From Nocardia abscessus NBRC 100374 (GTDB lineage: Bacteria > Actinomycetota > Actinomycetes > Mycobacteriales > Mycobacteriaceae), in contig NZ_BAFP01000006.1 in the NCBI RefSeq assembly GCF_000308455.1, forward strand, positions 53,386-117,385: 64,000 nucleotides of DNA, read 5' to 3'. The notes beneath the pieces are model-generated. The model saw only the letters and a list, made by a program, of their open reading frames with translations. It made no database searches and was not told the origin of the DNA. Every line of letters begins with the position of its first letter. Position 1 is the stretch's first letter. Shown one piece after another: positions 1-11,103 of this stretch. The translations under genes were made by a program, and so were the position numbers.

Positions 1-481
1 TGAACGCCTTGGCACAGTGGAAGAAGATCTGGTCGATGTCCACCTCGACGGCGAGGATCGGGCGGTGCCCGCGCACCACCATGTCGTCGAAGTACGGCGC
101 GTCGCGCACCAGCCGCGCGCGGCCGTTGATCCGCAGCGTTTCGCGGCGGCCCGGAATCACGAACATCAGCCCGACGTGCGGGTTGGCCAGGATATTGAGG
201 TAGCCGTCGGCGCGCCGGTTACCAGGGCGCTCGGGAATGGCGATGGTGGTGTCGTCGAGCACCCGCACGAATCCGGCCGGATCGCCTTTGGGGGAGGCAT
301 CGCAGTTGCCGTCCGCGTCGCTGGTGCTCATCACCAGGAACGGCGAGGTGGCGATCCACTCGCGGTCCCTGGCGTGCAATGCGGCTCGCTCCTTGGTCGC
401 GGCGCGCGGCATCACCGCGCCGAGCAACTCCCGCAGGTCCGTCGGGTCGGTGATCTCGTTCGGGCCGGTGCTCTCGCGCAT
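1..481 (-). CDS. Pyridoxamine 5'-phosphate oxidase-like FMN-binding protein (3' end cut by window)
   Basis: The visible 160 residues start at ATG 481 (MRESTGPNEITDP) and run off the left edge without a stop, so the C-terminus is missing. The body has the split-barrel FMN-binding signature of the pyridoxamine-phosphate-oxidase-like family: SPFLVMSTSDADGNCDASPKGDPAGFV, then a DDTTIAIPERPGNRR loop, a NILANPHVGLMFVIPGR strand and a GRARLVRD strand. Members of this actinobacterial family are cytosolic flavin or F420-linked redox proteins of mostly unknown substrate. No strong ribosome site is visible upstream. It lies on the same strand as the exported flavin oxidoreductase that begins 3' of position 2329, separated from that gene's stop by about 70 bases. 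The family assignment is firm; the substrate is unknown. Confidence 0.8.
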   Translation of the reverse strand, partial: MRESTGPNEITDPTDLRELLGAVMPRAATKERAALHARDREWIATSPFLVMSTSDADGNCDASPKGDPAGFVRVLDDTTIAIPERPGNRRADGYLNILANPHVGLMFVIPGRRETLRINGRARLVRDAPYFDDMVVRGHRPILAVEVDIDQIFFHCAKAF

Positions 482-553
482 GATTCGATTGAAGCACCGT
501 CCGCAAGGGCGGGGCGATCGAATTCCGGTCCGCCGAGGGGATATGAATCACGT

Positions 554-2329
554 TCAGACGGGCATGTCGAATATGTTCGGCTGTCCGGCCGCGTAGCGGT
601 CGGCGTCGATCCGGCGCAGCGGTTCCAGTTCGGGCGCGCGGAACAGGGTGTACATCCGGCAGCGCTCCGCGTTCGAACCGGACACCTCCAGTAGCGCGTT
701 CACCGCGGCGCGCGCGGATTCGTTGGCGCCCTCCATGGTGGCCAGGTCGACGTTCGTGCGCACGTAATCGCCTGCCAGGAACAGGTTCTCCAGTGCGCCG
801 TGCGGTTGCGGACGGTACTCCCACGACCCGGCCGTGTTGATCAGCAGCGGGTCGGCGTTGGCGTTGCGCCGCTGCCCCTCCTGCCAGGTGATGCCCGGGT
901 CGAGGAACCAGGAGTGCAGGTCGGCGTCGCGCAGCACCTCGCTGCGGTCGTCCAGGTGGGCCCGGATCTGCGCCCAGGTCTCGCGGGCGATCTCCTCGTG
1001 CGTGCACTCCTTGGCCGGTTTGCCGAACAAGATGCCGGGGGTGTTCCAGTCGGAGATGTCCACCGACAGGCAATCCTGCACGCTGCCGTCGCCGAACTCG
1101 GGCAGCTTGCGGCGCCACAGCTGGTTCTGGCTGATCGAAGTGAGCGACCACGGCGCATCGATGTAGGCGGTGTGGCCGCGCGAGATCTCCGCCGGTCGGC
1201 GCAGATAGAACTGGATGCCGTTCATCCAGTCGGTGAAGAGGTTGTCCATCGCGGCCAACTCGGGCTGCACGGCGAGCACTTGCGGCGACCACAGGGTGCG
1301 CGCCCGTTCGGCGGGCAGCGCGACGACGAAGTAGTCGGCCTCGATCGTGCGCTGTGCGCCGGTCTCGTCCAGGATGCGGGCCGCGGTGATCCTGCGGTCG
1401 CGCACCTCGAGTTCGCGCACCTCGGCGCCGAGCACGAACTCCGCTCCGAGTTCCCGGATCCGCCGCATCCACGGGTCGATCCACACCGCGTTGGTCGGAC
1501 CGTTCAGCACCCGGTCGAGGCCGCCGTCGTTACCGATCTCGAAGGGATTGCCGAGGAACTGCTCACCCATCGTGCCGATGGTGCGCACGCTGGCCACGTT
1601 CTCCTTCGCGGCGACCATGATGCTGGTCAGCGTGCGCGAGAGCAGCGCGCGGAACTCGTGCGAGCGCGCGTGACCGCCGACGAAATCGTGCCAGGACGTG
1701 CGTTCCCACTGTCCGAGGCGGCGGGCGTCGCAACTGGTGTTGAAGACCAGCAGGCGTTCGGCGAAGTAGATTCCCTCGTCGGCGGGCATTTTCAGCGCGG
1801 TGGACAGCCCGGCGCCGAGCGTTTCACGGAAGGCTTCGGGGTTGAAGCCCGAGCGGGCGCGCGGGCCGAGCGGGACGCGGAAGTCGTCACCGCCGCGTCG
1901 TGCGAATCGTGCCTCCGGCACCGCGACGAGGTTGTCCCAGACTCCGTTGGCGTTGCCAGGGAAGGGGATTCGCCGCATGGTGTCGGGCACGTGCTGATAG
2001 AAGCCGGGGAAGAAGCGAAAACCGTGCTCGCCGGGCAGATCCGGCCGTCCCCCCGCTCCGGTGCCCGGTACGCCGACGCTGCGGGCTTTGCCGCCCCACG
2101 CGCGCTTTTCGTAGACGGTGACCTGGAATCCGCGTTCCGCCAGTTCGTGCGCGGCGGTGAGGCCGGCGACACCGCCGCCGAGCACCGCGACCCGTCGTCC
2201 GCCGGGATTCGCCGCGGCCGGTGTCGGTAGCAACGCACCCGCCGTCAGCGCCCCCGCTGTAGCCACCCCCGCTGCGACCGTGTTACGAAGCAGTGCTCTT
2301 CGCGATACGGTCCATCGATTTTCTGCCAT
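554..2329 (-). CDS. Tat-exported FAD-dependent amine oxidase / phytoene desaturase-like oxidoreductase
   Basis: This is a 591-residue flavoprotein. Residues 8-40 look like a twin-arginine signal (SRRALLRN followed by an Ala/Gly-rich core ending PTPAAA), so export of a folded, FAD-loaded enzyme is likely. An FAD Rossmann motif follows at residues 47-67 (VAVLGGGVAGLTAAHELAERG), with the second dinucleotide contact at YEKRAWGGKARS. The fold matches the NAD(P)-binding amine-oxidase superfamily that includes phytoene desaturases and hydroxysqualene dehydroxylases. No carotenoid or hopanoid gene is adjacent, so the substrate cannot be set. The C-terminus keeps the typical FAD-proximal segment (LFLAGDYVRTNVDLATMEGANESARAAVNALL). 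It lies downstream of the EamA transporter on the same strand with a 165-base gap. Confidence 0.8.
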   Translation of the reverse strand: MAENRWTVSRRALLRNTVAAGVATAGALTAGALLPTPAAANPGGRRVAVLGGGVAGLTAAHELAERGFQVTVYEKRAWGGKARSVGVPGTGAGGRPDLPGEHGFRFFPGFYQHVPDTMRRIPFPGNANGVWDNLVAVPEARFARRGGDDFRVPLGPRARSGFNPEAFRETLGAGLSTALKMPADEGIYFAERLLVFNTSCDARRLGQWERTSWHDFVGGHARSHEFRALLSRTLTSIMVAAKENVASVRTIGTMGEQFLGNPFEIGNDGGLDRVLNGPTNAVWIDPWMRRIRELGAEFVLGAEVRELEVRDRRITAARILDETGAQRTIEADYFVVALPAERARTLWSPQVLAVQPELAAMDNLFTDWMNGIQFYLRRPAEISRGHTAYIDAPWSLTSISQNQLWRRKLPEFGDGSVQDCLSVDISDWNTPGILFGKPAKECTHEEIARETWAQIRAHLDDRSEVLRDADLHSWFLDPGITWQEGQRRNANADPLLINTAGSWEYRPQPHGALENLFLAGDYVRTNVDLATMEGANESARAAVNALLEVSGSNAERCRMYTLFRAPELEPLRRIDADRYAAGQPNIFDMPV

Positions 2330-2494
2330 GCGCCGCTCTGCTGCCTAGAACCGGGACCAACCTCCACGCCGGGCACTACTTTAAGGCGGCAATTCGAACA
2401 TCTCGCACCGACCCCGCAAAGCGATCGGTGCGCTCCGCGGAATCTGCGCGACCGAGCACACACGGGGTGGCCGGATCGAGGCGTGACCGCCCGT

Positions 2495-3445
2495 TCAGGC
2501 CGGGCGGCCGGAGCCGGCCGGCGCGGGGGTGCTCGGTGTCCCGGTGCGGACATCCGTCGTCGCCGCACGCGGCCTGCTCGACGTGGCGGCGAACGCGCCC
2601 GCCAGCACCACGACGCCGCCGACCAGCGACAACGGGGTCGGTGTCTCGTGGAGGACAGTCCAGGCCGCGGCGATTCCGACGACCGGAACGAGCAGCGAGA
2701 ACGGCGCGACCAGACCTGCCGGATAGCGCCCGAGCAGGTAGGTCCACAGTCCCGTGCCGACCACGGTGGCGAGGACGGCGATATAGGCGAGCGCCAGGAG
2801 AGCGGGCAAACCCTCAGCTGTGAACGACTCGGCCAAGGCGCGAGCGCCCGTGGTCGGCCCTTCGGCGAACAGGGACAGCGCGAACAGCGGCACCGGCGGG
2901 ACGGCGGTCGTCCACAGCATCAGGTGCAGCGGGTTGACGCCCGGGGACTCGGTACCGGCCAGGCGCGCGCCGATATTGCCGAAGGCCCAGCCGAGCCCGC
3001 CCGCGAGGGTCAGCAGCACGGGCAGCAGCGCGGCGTGTTCCAGTCGGTCCCAGCCGATCAACGCCATGCCCGCCACCGCGACGGTGATGCCACCGACCTG
3101 CACCGGACGCATCCGCTCGCCCAGCAGGAGCGTGCCGAGCAGCACGGTGAACGGCGCGGAGGATTGCAGCACCAGCGAGGCGAGTCCGGTCGGCATGCCC
3201 ACCCGCATCGCGGTGAACAGGAACGCGAACTGCAGGATGCCGAAACCGGTGCCGTACAGCAGGATCCAGCGCATTCGCACCGCGGGACGCGGGATGAACA
3301 GCAGGGCGGGGACCGCGAGCACCGCGAAGCGCAGTGCCGCGAAGAAGAACGGCGGGAAGTGGTCGAGCCCCACCCGGATGGCGAGGAAATTCAGTCCCCA
3401 GAGCAGGACGACGGTCAAGCCGAGCAGGCGGTCGCGGTTGGTCAC
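2495..3445 (-). CDS. EamA (DMT) family transporter
   Basis: The product is a 316-residue integral membrane protein with about ten hydrophobic helices arranged as two repeats, the layout of the drug/metabolite transporter superfamily (EamA/RhaT-like). The first repeat opens with RLLGLTVVLLWGLNFLAIRVGL and the second near GGLGWAFGNIGARLAG, matching the family's W-G-N/W-A pattern. These permeases export amino acids, metabolites or drugs across the inner membrane. The start is taken as GTG 3445. It is transcribed divergently from a LysR regulator across a 71-base AT-rich gap, a common layout for a LysR-controlled exporter. Control by that regulator is therefore inferred. The substrate is unknown. 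Confidence 0.87.
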   Translation of the reverse strand: MTNRDRLLGLTVVLLWGLNFLAIRVGLDHFPPFFFAALRFAVLAVPALLFIPRPAVRMRWILLYGTGFGILQFAFLFTAMRVGMPTGLASLVLQSSAPFTVLLGTLLLGERMRPVQVGGITVAVAGMALIGWDRLEHAALLPVLLTLAGGLGWAFGNIGARLAGTESPGVNPLHLMLWTTAVPPVPLFALSLFAEGPTTGARALAESFTAEGLPALLALAYIAVLATVVGTGLWTYLLGRYPAGLVAPFSLLVPVVGIAAAWTVLHETPTPLSLVGGVVVLAGAFAATSSRPRAATTDVRTGTPSTPAPAGSGRPA

Positions 3446-3516
3446 ATCCTCATCGTGCGAGTTGCTAATGATCAGAACAATCGAATAATTATTTACTGAT
3501 GATGTAGCGTTGCTTA
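3446..3516. promoter_or_regulatory. Divergent promoter/operator between EamA transporter and LysR regulator
   Basis: This 71-base gap is markedly AT-rich compared with its surroundings. It holds TGATCA and related partial dyads (GTTGCTAATGATCAG and CTGATGATG facing each other). LysR regulators bind such T-N11-A type dyads between divergent genes. The assignment as the LysR operator is by position and composition only. Confidence 0.5.
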
Positions 3517-4491
3517 ATGGATTTGAGCTCCGCCCCCGCCGCTACCGGCCCGCCCATGGCGCTGGAACGGCTGCGTGTGCTGCGTGAACTCGCCGATCGG
3601 GGCACCGTCGCCGCTGTGGCCTCGGCGCTGTCGATGACACCCTCTGCCGTCTCGCAACAGCTCAAGGTGCTGGCCAGGGAGGCCGGGGTGGCCCTGCTCG
3701 AACCGGACGGCAGACGGGTGCGTCTCACCGACGCGGGCCGCGCCTTGGTGGTGCGCGCCGACGAGGTGCTCGCCGCCATGGACCGCGCGGTCGCCGAGAT
3801 GGCGCACTACCGTGGCTCGCCGCGCGGGCGGGTCCGCGTCGCGGTGTTCCCCTCGGGTGGTGCGTTGCTGCTGCCCCATGTGCTGCCCGGCATGGTGGAC
3901 AGCGGCGTGGAGGTGATCGCGCGAGACGAGGACGTGCCCCCGTCGGAGGTGGCGCGCCTGCTCGCCGACTACGACGTGGTCCTGACCCACCGCGACGAAC
4001 GCGCCGCACCGATCGCCGACCCGCGCGTCTCGACCCGGGTGCTCATGCGCGAGCCGATCGACGTTGTGGCCGCCCCGACCCATCGGCTCGCGGGCCGTTC
4101 GGCCGTCGCGCCGGAGGAATTGGCCGACGAGACCTGGCTGAGCGTGCGGGGCGGTTTCCCGGTCGACGACGTGCTGCGCTCGATCGCCACCGTGACCGGC
4201 GTCCAGCCGCGGATAGCGCAGCGCCTGAACGATTTCCGCGTTATCGAGACACTGGTGGCCACCGGCTACGGCGTCGCGCTCATGCCGCGCTACGCCGTGG
4301 GACACCCCGCTCTCGCGGTGCTGCGGTTGTCGGGCGTGCGTGCCGCCCGGATGTACGAACTGGTCACCCGCCCGCGGGTCGATGCCCGTCCGGCGGTCGC
4401 GGCCGTGCTCGCTGCTTTCGAATCGGCCGCCGCGATGGCGACCGCCGACGCGGGCACGGTGAGCGGAAAAGACACCGCCGCACGAGGATGA
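3517..4491 (+). CDS. LysR family transcriptional regulator
   Basis: A 324-residue regulator. A winged helix-turn-helix lies at residues about 14-75 (LRVLRELADRGTVAAVASAL, then MTPSAVSQQLKVLAREAGVALLE, ending RRVRLTDAGRAL). A periplasmic-binding-like effector domain follows (GRVRVAVFPSGGALLLPHVLP and later VIETLVATGYGVALMPRYAV). The length is slightly above the usual 300. ATG 3517 is used, though Met at 3556 would also leave an intact HTH and no good ribosome site separates the two. It sits back-to-back with the EamA transporter and probably controls it and itself. The effector is unknown. Confidence 0.88.
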   Translation: MDLSSAPAATGPPMALERLRVLRELADRGTVAAVASALSMTPSAVSQQLKVLAREAGVALLEPDGRRVRLTDAGRALVVRADEVLAAMDRAVAEMAHYRGSPRGRVRVAVFPSGGALLLPHVLPGMVDSGVEVIARDEDVPPSEVARLLADYDVVLTHRDERAAPIADPRVSTRVLMREPIDVVAAPTHRLAGRSAVAPEELADETWLSVRGGFPVDDVLRSIATVTGVQPRIAQRLNDFRVIETLVATGYGVALMPRYAVGHPALAVLRLSGVRAARMYELVTRPRVDARPAVAAVLAAFESAAAMATADAGTVSGKDTAARG

Positions 4492-4529
4492 CCCCCGGGC
4501 GGCGATGTCGAGTCGGCTCTGCGAACCGA

Positions 4530-6233
4530 TCAGAATCCTTGCGGCGGTTGGTGCTGCCGGTAGGGGTGCTGGGTCTGCGAGCTGACGTAGCCGAAGTCGT
4601 CGGCGACCATCGCCGCCAGCTCCAGCAGCGCCCGCCGCGTCGGCTTGCTCACCAGCTCCAGATCGATCTCCGCGCCCTCGGCGAGGTGGTCGTCGAACGG
4701 AACCACCTGCACCGCGCGGGTGCGGTCGAGGAACAGCTTGCGCAGCTGGTCGAGATCGACGGTGGACGCGCCGCGCCGGGAAGCGTTCACCACCACGACC
4801 GTTCGCTCCACCAGCTTGCCGTAGCCGTGGTGGTCCAGCCAGTCCAACGTCGCCGACGCGCTGCGGGCGCCGTCGATGGCGGGCGAGGTGACCAGCACCA
4901 GCGAGCTCGCCATATCCAGCACGCCCGCCATCGCGGAGTGCATCAGGCCGGTGCCGCAGTCGGTCAGGATGATGTTGTAGAACGACTGCAGGATGCTGAT
5001 CGCCTTGCGGTAGTCCGCTTCGCTGAACGCCTCGGAGACCGCCGGATCCTGTTCACTGGCAAGCACTTCCAAGCGGCTCGGCGCCTGCGAGGTGTGTGCC
5101 CGCACGTCGGAGTACCTGGTGATGTGCTGATCCTCGAGCAGGTTGCGCACGGTGGAGCGGGTCTGGCGCGGCACCCGGTGGGCGAGTGTGCCCAGGTCGG
5201 GATTGGCGTCGATCGCGATGACCCGGTCGCCGCGCTGCGAGGCGAAGGTGGAGCCGAGACCGACCGTGGTGGTGGTCTTCCCGACGCCGCCCTTCAGCGA
5301 GAGGATCGCGATCCGGTAGTCCCCGCGCACCGGTTGGTTCACCCGGTCGGCGAGATCCTGGTAGACGATGTCGGCCGCCGACTCGCCCGGGTTGATCATG
5401 CCGCCGGACGCCTTGTGCACGGCACGGCGCCAACCGCTGCGCGGCGCCCTACGGGCCCGCCTGAGCAGGTTCAGATCGTTCACCGAATGCCCCGGCTGGC
5501 CGGGCTGCGTCAGATGCTGCGGCTGGAACGGCTGCGCGGGCTGATGCGGATTCGGTCCACCCGGCCAACCCGGCCCGTCCTGCCAACCCGGCCCTTGCGG
5601 TTGCCCCATCGGCGGGGGTGGCGGTTGATAGGCGGGCGGCGGAGGCTGATGCGTCACCGGCGGAGGCGGCGGCGCCCAGCTGTAGATCGGGCCGCTGGGC
5701 TGATCGGGTTGCGGCGCAGCGGATTCGGGCGGCCCGGAGTCCACGGGCACCCGCCGGACCAAGCCGTCGCCGCCGATCTCCTGGCGGTACTCGCCGTAAC
5801 CGGGATTGGGCCCGTCCGGCGGCGTGGCTATGGGGTGGCTACCGCTGTGACTCGGCGGCGGCTGAAATGCGCCGGTAGGGAACGGCTCCCCCGGAAAGGG
5901 CGACGGCGGCGGATACGCGCCTGCGCTCGGCGGGGCGTACGAACCGTACGGCTCGGCAGGTCCGGCTGGTGGGGGAGCCCAGGACTGCGCCGGTACGGCA
6001 GCCTGCGGATAGACCGTGGTCTGCTCCGTTGAGCCGTGTGGCTCCGGCTGTTCGGGCTGCGCGTCCGGCTGGGCAGGCCCATCCGCCACGTCGGCTTCCC
6101 TCGCTTCCGCGCCGCCGACTGGTTCGGCCGACGGGTCGGTAGCCGATGACTCCGCGTCGCTGACTTCGGCCGTATCCACGGAATGACTCTGCAGCCAGGG
6201 CGGAGAGGTCGGATTGTGGTCGTTTGTTGTCAC
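4530..6233 (-). CDS. Proline-rich MinD/ParA-like ATPase, EspI-like
   Basis: About 567 residues from GTG 6233, chosen because a GGGGGAA purine run lies just upstream; an in-frame Met at 6302 is possible but has no such site. The first 250 residues are low-complexity, rich in Pro, Gly and Gln (PPPPMGQPQGPGW-type stretches). The C-terminal half is a SIMIBI-class ATPase with a deviant Walker A ([13 protein letters not shown], about residue 312) and a later VLVTSPAIDG region. This architecture matches EspI-type proteins of mycobacterial ESX loci and related stand-alone nocardial copies. No ESX genes are visible here, so a role in secretion or membrane positioning is only inferred. It lies downstream of leuA on the same strand but is separated by a terminator. 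Confidence 0.8.
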   Translation of the reverse strand: MTTNDHNPTSPPWLQSHSVDTAEVSDAESSATDPSAEPVGGAEAREADVADGPAQPDAQPEQPEPHGSTEQTTVYPQAAVPAQSWAPPPAGPAEPYGSYAPPSAGAYPPPSPFPGEPFPTGAFQPPPSHSGSHPIATPPDGPNPGYGEYRQEIGGDGLVRRVPVDSGPPESAAPQPDQPSGPIYSWAPPPPPVTHQPPPPAYQPPPPPMGQPQGPGWQDGPGWPGGPNPHQPAQPFQPQHLTQPGQPGHSVNDLNLLRRARRAPRSGWRRAVHKASGGMINPGESAADIVYQDLADRVNQPVRGDYRIAILSLKGGVGKTTTTVGLGSTFASQRGDRVIAIDANPDLGTLAHRVPRQTRSTVRNLLEDQHITRYSDVRAHTSQAPSRLEVLASEQDPAVSEAFSEADYRKAISILQSFYNIILTDCGTGLMHSAMAGVLDMASSLVLVTSPAIDGARSASATLDWLDHHGYGKLVERTVVVVNASRRGASTVDLDQLRKLFLDRTRAVQVVPFDDHLAEGAEIDLELVSKPTRRALLELAAMVADDFGYVSSQTQHPYRQHQPPQGF

Positions 6234-6384
6234 GGTTCCCCCATCTGCTCGGGAATTCGAGCAGAGAGCTCGGCGCTTGGAGTGCGAATCCAACGCTAGC
6301 ACGGGGTTCGCTACGCCGTGGCGCGGTGCATGCCGGAGGTGGGGAGCGATAGGGCCCCTGACAAGCGGTCTGCGCCAGCAGGAT

Positions 6385-6418
6385 CGGGCGCCGCGCGGTG
6401 GAACCGTCGCGGCGCCCG
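6385..6418 (-). terminator. Hairpin terminator after leuA
   Basis: An 11-bp perfect inverted repeat (CGGGCGCCGCG at 6385-6395 and its complement at 6408-6418) with a 12-base loop lies 25 bases past the leuA stop. No U-tract follows, as is usual in Actinobacteria. It separates leuA from the MinD-like gene. Confidence 0.65.
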
Positions 6419-6443
6419 TCCGAATGGGTTGTGAGATGCGCTG

Positions 6444-8375
<1,932 letters not shown>

Positions 8376-8508
8376 TTACCGTGCCGCCCTACCGTCGGGA
8401 AGTGAGGTCCCGTCGTCGGGTGATCCGACGATCCGGCTACCGTTCGGTCCTGGCAGTGGACAACGCTGGTACGGGCCCGGTGCCCGACTGGACGTCGAAG
8501 GATTGGCT

Positions 8509-9276
8509 ATGACCTGGCTGGAGCAACTGGCCGTCTTCGGTGCCGGCATCGCGGCGGGCGGCATCAACACGATCGTCGGCTCGGGCACGCTGATCACCTT
8601 TCCCGTACTCCTCGCGTTCGGCCTGCCGCCGGTGACGGCGAATGTGTCCAACACCATCGGTCTGGTCCCCGGCTCGATCAGCGGCGTGCACGGGTACCGC
8701 CGCGAACTCGCGGGCCAGCGTGACCGGCTGACGCGCTTGGGCACGGCCTCGCTGCTCGGCGGCATCACGGGGGCGGTGCTGCTGCTCGTCCTGCCCGCCG
8801 GTGCGTTCAAGGCGATCGTGCCCATCCTGATCATCGTGGCACTGGTGCTCGTCGTCGTGCAGCCGCGGCTGGCGAGCTGGGTCAAGCGCCGCAGGGAGAA
8901 CGACGGCGCCCCGGTGCCGGAGCACGGCGGTCCCATCCTGTTCGCCGCGGTCTACGCCGCGGGCGTCTACGGCGGGTACTTCGGCGCGGCCCAGGGCGTG
9001 CTGCTGATCGGGTTGCTGGGCGTTTTCGTGCACGACGACATCCAGCGCCTCAACGGCGTGAAGAATGTGCTGGCCCTCATCGTGAACGCGGTTTCGGCGC
9101 TGATCTTCATCGTCCTGGCGGACGTGGACTGGCGTGCGGTGGCGCTGATCGCGCTCGGCTCGATCATCGGCGGGCAGCTCGGAGCGCGGATGGGCAGGCG
9201 GATGCCGCCGACCGCACTGCGCGCCGTCATCGTCGTGGTCGGCCTGATCGCGGTGATCCGGCTGGTGACGTCCTAG
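8509..9276 (+). CDS. TauE/SafE family sulfite/anion exporter-like permease
   Basis: A 255-residue membrane protein with seven to eight hydrophobic segments. The N-terminal signature is AAGGINTIVGSGTLITFPVLLAFGLPPVTANVSNTIGLVPGSISG, typical of the TauE/SafE (DUF81) family; the second repeat shows YGGYFGAAQGVLLIGLLGVF. Family members move sulfite, sulfoacetate or other organic anions across the inner membrane. ATG 8509 is preferred over TTG 8503 because GAAGGA lies six bases before it. It diverges from the leuA leader region. No sulfur-metabolism gene is nearby, so the substrate is open. Confidence 0.88.
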   Translation: MTWLEQLAVFGAGIAAGGINTIVGSGTLITFPVLLAFGLPPVTANVSNTIGLVPGSISGVHGYRRELAGQRDRLTRLGTASLLGGITGAVLLLVLPAGAFKAIVPILIIVALVLVVVQPRLASWVKRRRENDGAPVPEHGGPILFAAVYAAGVYGGYFGAAQGVLLIGLLGVFVHDDIQRLNGVKNVLALIVNAVSALIFIVLADVDWRAVALIALGSIIGGQLGARMGRRMPPTALRAVIVVVGLIAVIRLVTS

Positions 9277-9398
9277 CAGGGCGGTCCGATGGCACTGTGC
9301 ACTGGGCGGGTGCCGGGAGCCCGGGTAGTGCCGCCAGGAATCTCAGGGTCGGATGTCAATCCTCAGGGGGACGACGGCGGCCCGGCGCGGGGCTCAGG

Positions 9399-11027
9399 AT
9401 GAGTGCCGTGCCTAGCTGGAAGATCGTCATCGTCGCCGCGCTCGCCGGGCTGCTACCCGCCGTGAGCGGCTGCGCCGGACCGCCGAGCCGACACGAATCG
9501 GCGGTCGCGGACCTGGTCGCGCAGGCCGACGCGGTCCCGACGCCGCAGCTGGACTGGGCGCCGTGCGCCGAGCCGGGGCTGAGTCGATTCCACTGCGCGA
9601 CCGCGCAGGTGCCGGTGGACTACGCGCATCCCGACGGCCCGACCCTCGGGCTGGCGGTGGTGCGGCAGCAGGCCACCGACCCGCAGCGGCGGATCGGCAC
9701 GCTGTTCTCCGCCGTCGGCGGTCCGGGCGGTTCGGGACTGCGCTGGGCGGCGGAGGGGGAACTGGTCGGCGGCGAACTCGCGCGCCGCTTCGACGTGGTC
9801 ACCTTCGACCAGCGCGGGGTCGGCCGCAGCGGGCAGGTGCGCTGTTTCCCGGACGCCGAGCAGCAACGCCGGTTCTGGACCGGCGCGTTGCTGCCGCCGG
9901 CGAATCCGGAGCAGGAGCGCGCGGCCGACGTGGCCGGCCGCGAGCTGGCCGCCGGTTGCGCGGCGCACGGCGGCGCATTGCTCGGGCACCTGACCACGGT
10001 CGACGCGGCGCGCGATCTGGACCTGCTGCGCCGGGCCGTCGGCGATCCGCAACTGACCTACGAAGGCGGCTCCTATGCGAGCTATCTGGGGCAGGTATAC
10101 GGCGCGCTGTTCGGCGATCGGGTGCGTGCGCTGCACCTGGCGTCGATGATCGACCCCGACACGTACACCAACGACACTCGAAGCGGCATCGAGAGCGCCA
10201 CGGCCGGGACCGAAGAGGTATTCGGTGAATTCCTCCGGCTGTGCGCGGAAGCGGGCCGGGCGGGCTGCGCGTTCGCCGCGCAGGCCGGCCAGAGCGGTGC
10301 CCTCGTGCAGGGCGGCGCGGGCGACCTGGTCCGCCCCGCAGATCTCCGGGCGCGCAACGACGCTGTGCTGCACCGTCTTCGCGCGGCGCCCCTGGTGGTG
10401 GGGACCGGCGAGCGGGCGCGGACGCTCACCTACAGCGAGGTGCTGTCGGCGCATGCGCTGCTGCTGTACGACCCGAAAGAGGGCTGGCCCGCCCTGGCCC
10501 GACTGCTCGCCGAACTGGAGCGCGGCCCGGCGGGCGACCCCGACGCCGTGCGAAAGATTCTCGCCGCCACCGCGCAGCCGAACGACTTCCTCGACTCGTT
10601 CACCGCTATTTCCTGCGCCGACAACTCGTTTCCGCGCGATTCCGGTCAATGGACCGCGCTGGCAAGTGATCTCGCGAGGGTCAGTCCGACCTACGGCGCT
10701 TTCTGGCTGTCGCTGCGCCGAGCGTGCGCGTCCTGGCAGTCTCCGCCGGAGGGATACGCCCAGCGGTATACCGGGCCGTGGATTCTGCGGTCGGACACCC
10801 CGGCTCTGTTGGTCAACAACCGATTCGACCCGGCCACTCCGCTCAGCGAGGCGCGGCGCGCGCAGCAGGAATTGGTGAACGCCCGGTTGGTCGTCGTCGA
10901 AGAGGGATACGGGCACACTCCGCTCAACGACTGCACGAGGAAGCTGCGCGAGCGCTATCTCGTCGACTTGCACCTACCGGCGCCCGGGGCGACCTGCCGC
11001 CCGGACGAGCTGCCGTTCGGTCGATAG
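9399..11027 (+). CDS. Secreted alpha/beta hydrolase, tripeptidyl aminopeptidase-like, likely lipoprotein
   Basis: About 542 residues. The start is placed at ATG 9399, right before a signal sequence (KIVIVAALAGLLPAVSGC) whose VSGC end resembles a lipobox. The alpha/beta-hydrolase fold has an oxyanion region GGPGGSG, a nucleophile elbow GGSYASYLGQ with Ser near residue 225, Asp in NNRFDPATPL (about 477) and His in GYGHTPL (about 505). The C-terminal TAP-like domain places it with Streptomyces tripeptidyl aminopeptidases and mycobacterial CaeA/Hip1-type envelope proteases. Several cysteines in the mature part suggest disulfides. It probably trims peptides or esters outside the membrane. It stands 5' of the GMC oxidoreductase on the same strand, with a 76-base gap. 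Confidence 0.87.
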   Translation: MSAVPSWKIVIVAALAGLLPAVSGCAGPPSRHESAVADLVAQADAVPTPQLDWAPCAEPGLSRFHCATAQVPVDYAHPDGPTLGLAVVRQQATDPQRRIGTLFSAVGGPGGSGLRWAAEGELVGGELARRFDVVTFDQRGVGRSGQVRCFPDAEQQRRFWTGALLPPANPEQERAADVAGRELAAGCAAHGGALLGHLTTVDAARDLDLLRRAVGDPQLTYEGGSYASYLGQVYGALFGDRVRALHLASMIDPDTYTNDTRSGIESATAGTEEVFGEFLRLCAEAGRAGCAFAAQAGQSGALVQGGAGDLVRPADLRARNDAVLHRLRAAPLVVGTGERARTLTYSEVLSAHALLLYDPKEGWPALARLLAELERGPAGDPDAVRKILAATAQPNDFLDSFTAISCADNSFPRDSGQWTALASDLARVSPTYGAFWLSLRRACASWQSPPEGYAQRYTGPWILRSDTPALLVNNRFDPATPLSEARRAQQELVNARLVVVEEGYGHTPLNDCTRKLRERYLVDLHLPAPGATCRPDELPFGR

Positions 11028-11103
11028 CCAAAACGGATATCTGTTCACAAAACGGGAATACCGGTAATCTGCGCACGCTAAGCCTGATGATGGAAGGTGA
11101 CCG

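Noticed and set aside
4488..6032. Long plus-strand open frame opposite the MinD-like ATPase (514 residues)
   Set aside because: Arg/Gly/His-rich antisense of a gene with clear motifs ([10 protein letters not shown]); no domain seen.
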